Position numbers and translations under genes: made by a program. The notes below the pieces were generated by a model, which worked only from the letters and a program-made list of their open reading frames with translations, was not told the DNA's origin and did not search any database. 64,000 nucleotides of DNA from Arthrobacter sp. JZ12 (GTDB lineage: Bacteria > Actinomycetota > Actinomycetes > Actinomycetales > Micrococcaceae): the NCBI RefSeq assembly GCF_035189165.1, contig NZ_CP045246.1, forward strand, positions 2,480,001 through 2,544,000, written 5' to 3'. Each line of letters starts with the position of its first letter. Position 1 is the first letter of the stretch. Positions 63,788-64,000 of this stretch are shown one piece after another.

Positions 63788-64000
63788 ATGAATCGGCCAG
63801 TCTTTACGCTAATCGCAGTGGCATTGCTCGTTGCAGGTTGCAGCGGCGGCGCCCCGGATGCTGATCCGACGGAACCGACTTCACCGGAAACAGCCTCCGC
63901 TGCCGAACCATCTCGTTCAGACAGCCCGTCCCCGACGGGTACGCCCTCCACGGCGGCGCCCTCCGCACCAGCGCCGGAAACGACTGAAGCGACAACATCG
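63788..64000 (+). CDS. Lipoprotein, N-terminal part (runs off the window)
   Basis: A frame opens at ATG 63788 behind GGGGAGG and stays open to the window end (71 codons). It encodes a signal peptide ending in the lipobox LVAGC (Cys at residue 18), then a Thr/Pro/Ser/Ala-rich linker, so a surface lipoprotein is expected. The mature domain lies beyond the window. Confidence 0.8.
   Translation, partial: MNRPVFTLIAVALLVAGCSGGAPDADPTEPTSPETASAAEPSRSDSPSPTGTPSTAAPSAPAPETTEATTS

Noticed and set aside
63682..63951. Minus-strand frame opposite the lipoprotein start
   Set aside because: The plus-strand frame has a ribosome site and lipobox; the minus frame has neither.

Overview
The window looks like chromosomal DNA from a high-GC actinobacterium of the Micrococcaceae, probably Arthrobacter in the broad sense. 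This rests on the protein sequences (EF-Tu, RpoB, RpoC, S12), the frequent GTG starts, and actinobacterial markers: mycothiol synthase MshD, GlnR, a HadA/HadB-like dehydratase pair beside murB, and a DtxR/IdeR-type iron box. No phage, insertion sequence, CRISPR array or plasmid backbone was seen.

1-19 kb is the core gene-expression block, nearly all on the minus strand. In transcription order it holds tRNA-Trp, secE, nusG, rplK, rplA, an acetyltransferase, rplJ-rplL behind an L10-type leader with a terminator hairpin, rpoB-rpoC, and the str operon rpsL-rpsG-fusA-tuf. A thiolase on the plus strand interrupts the block between rplL and rpoB.

19.6-27 kb has a PLP aminotransferase, a three-part envelope-stress locus like EsrISR/LiaFSR (PspC sensor kinase and LuxR regulator divergent from a PspC/LiaF-like membrane protein, with two small companions), a phosphofructokinase with a mixed donor signature, and a GNAT protein. 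27-30 kb holds housekeeping small genes: ankyrin, YgfZ, nitrobindin-like, a 37-residue membrane peptide and a membrane protein. 30-38.9 kb runs on the plus strand: glnR, mshD, ppk, a Nudix/histidine-phosphatase fusion, thyA, folA, two membrane proteins and an E. coli-type asd.

39-48.4 kb, mostly minus, has murB with the two hotdog dehydratases and then the most notable locus. An iron-box promoter drives a ferric-iron ABC transporter (binding protein, permease, ATPase, joined by 4-bp overlaps). The same run continues after only 20 nt into an 856-residue fusion of an adenylating ligase, a carrier-protein domain and a membrane acyltransferase. This predicts an iron-regulated, self-contained acyl activation and transfer system; the substrate is unknown.

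48.4-64 kb contains a DUF2797-like protein, a DJ-1/PfpI protein, a ParA-like ATPase with an unusual P-loop, tRNA-Met and tRNA-Thr, a DEAD-box helicase, a MOSC protein, an ene-reductase, an SDR, an amidohydrolase, a mycothiol-enzyme-like protein, the cbs-metB transsulfuration pair, an AlkA-type glycosylase, thioredoxin, and the start of a lipoprotein cut by the window end.
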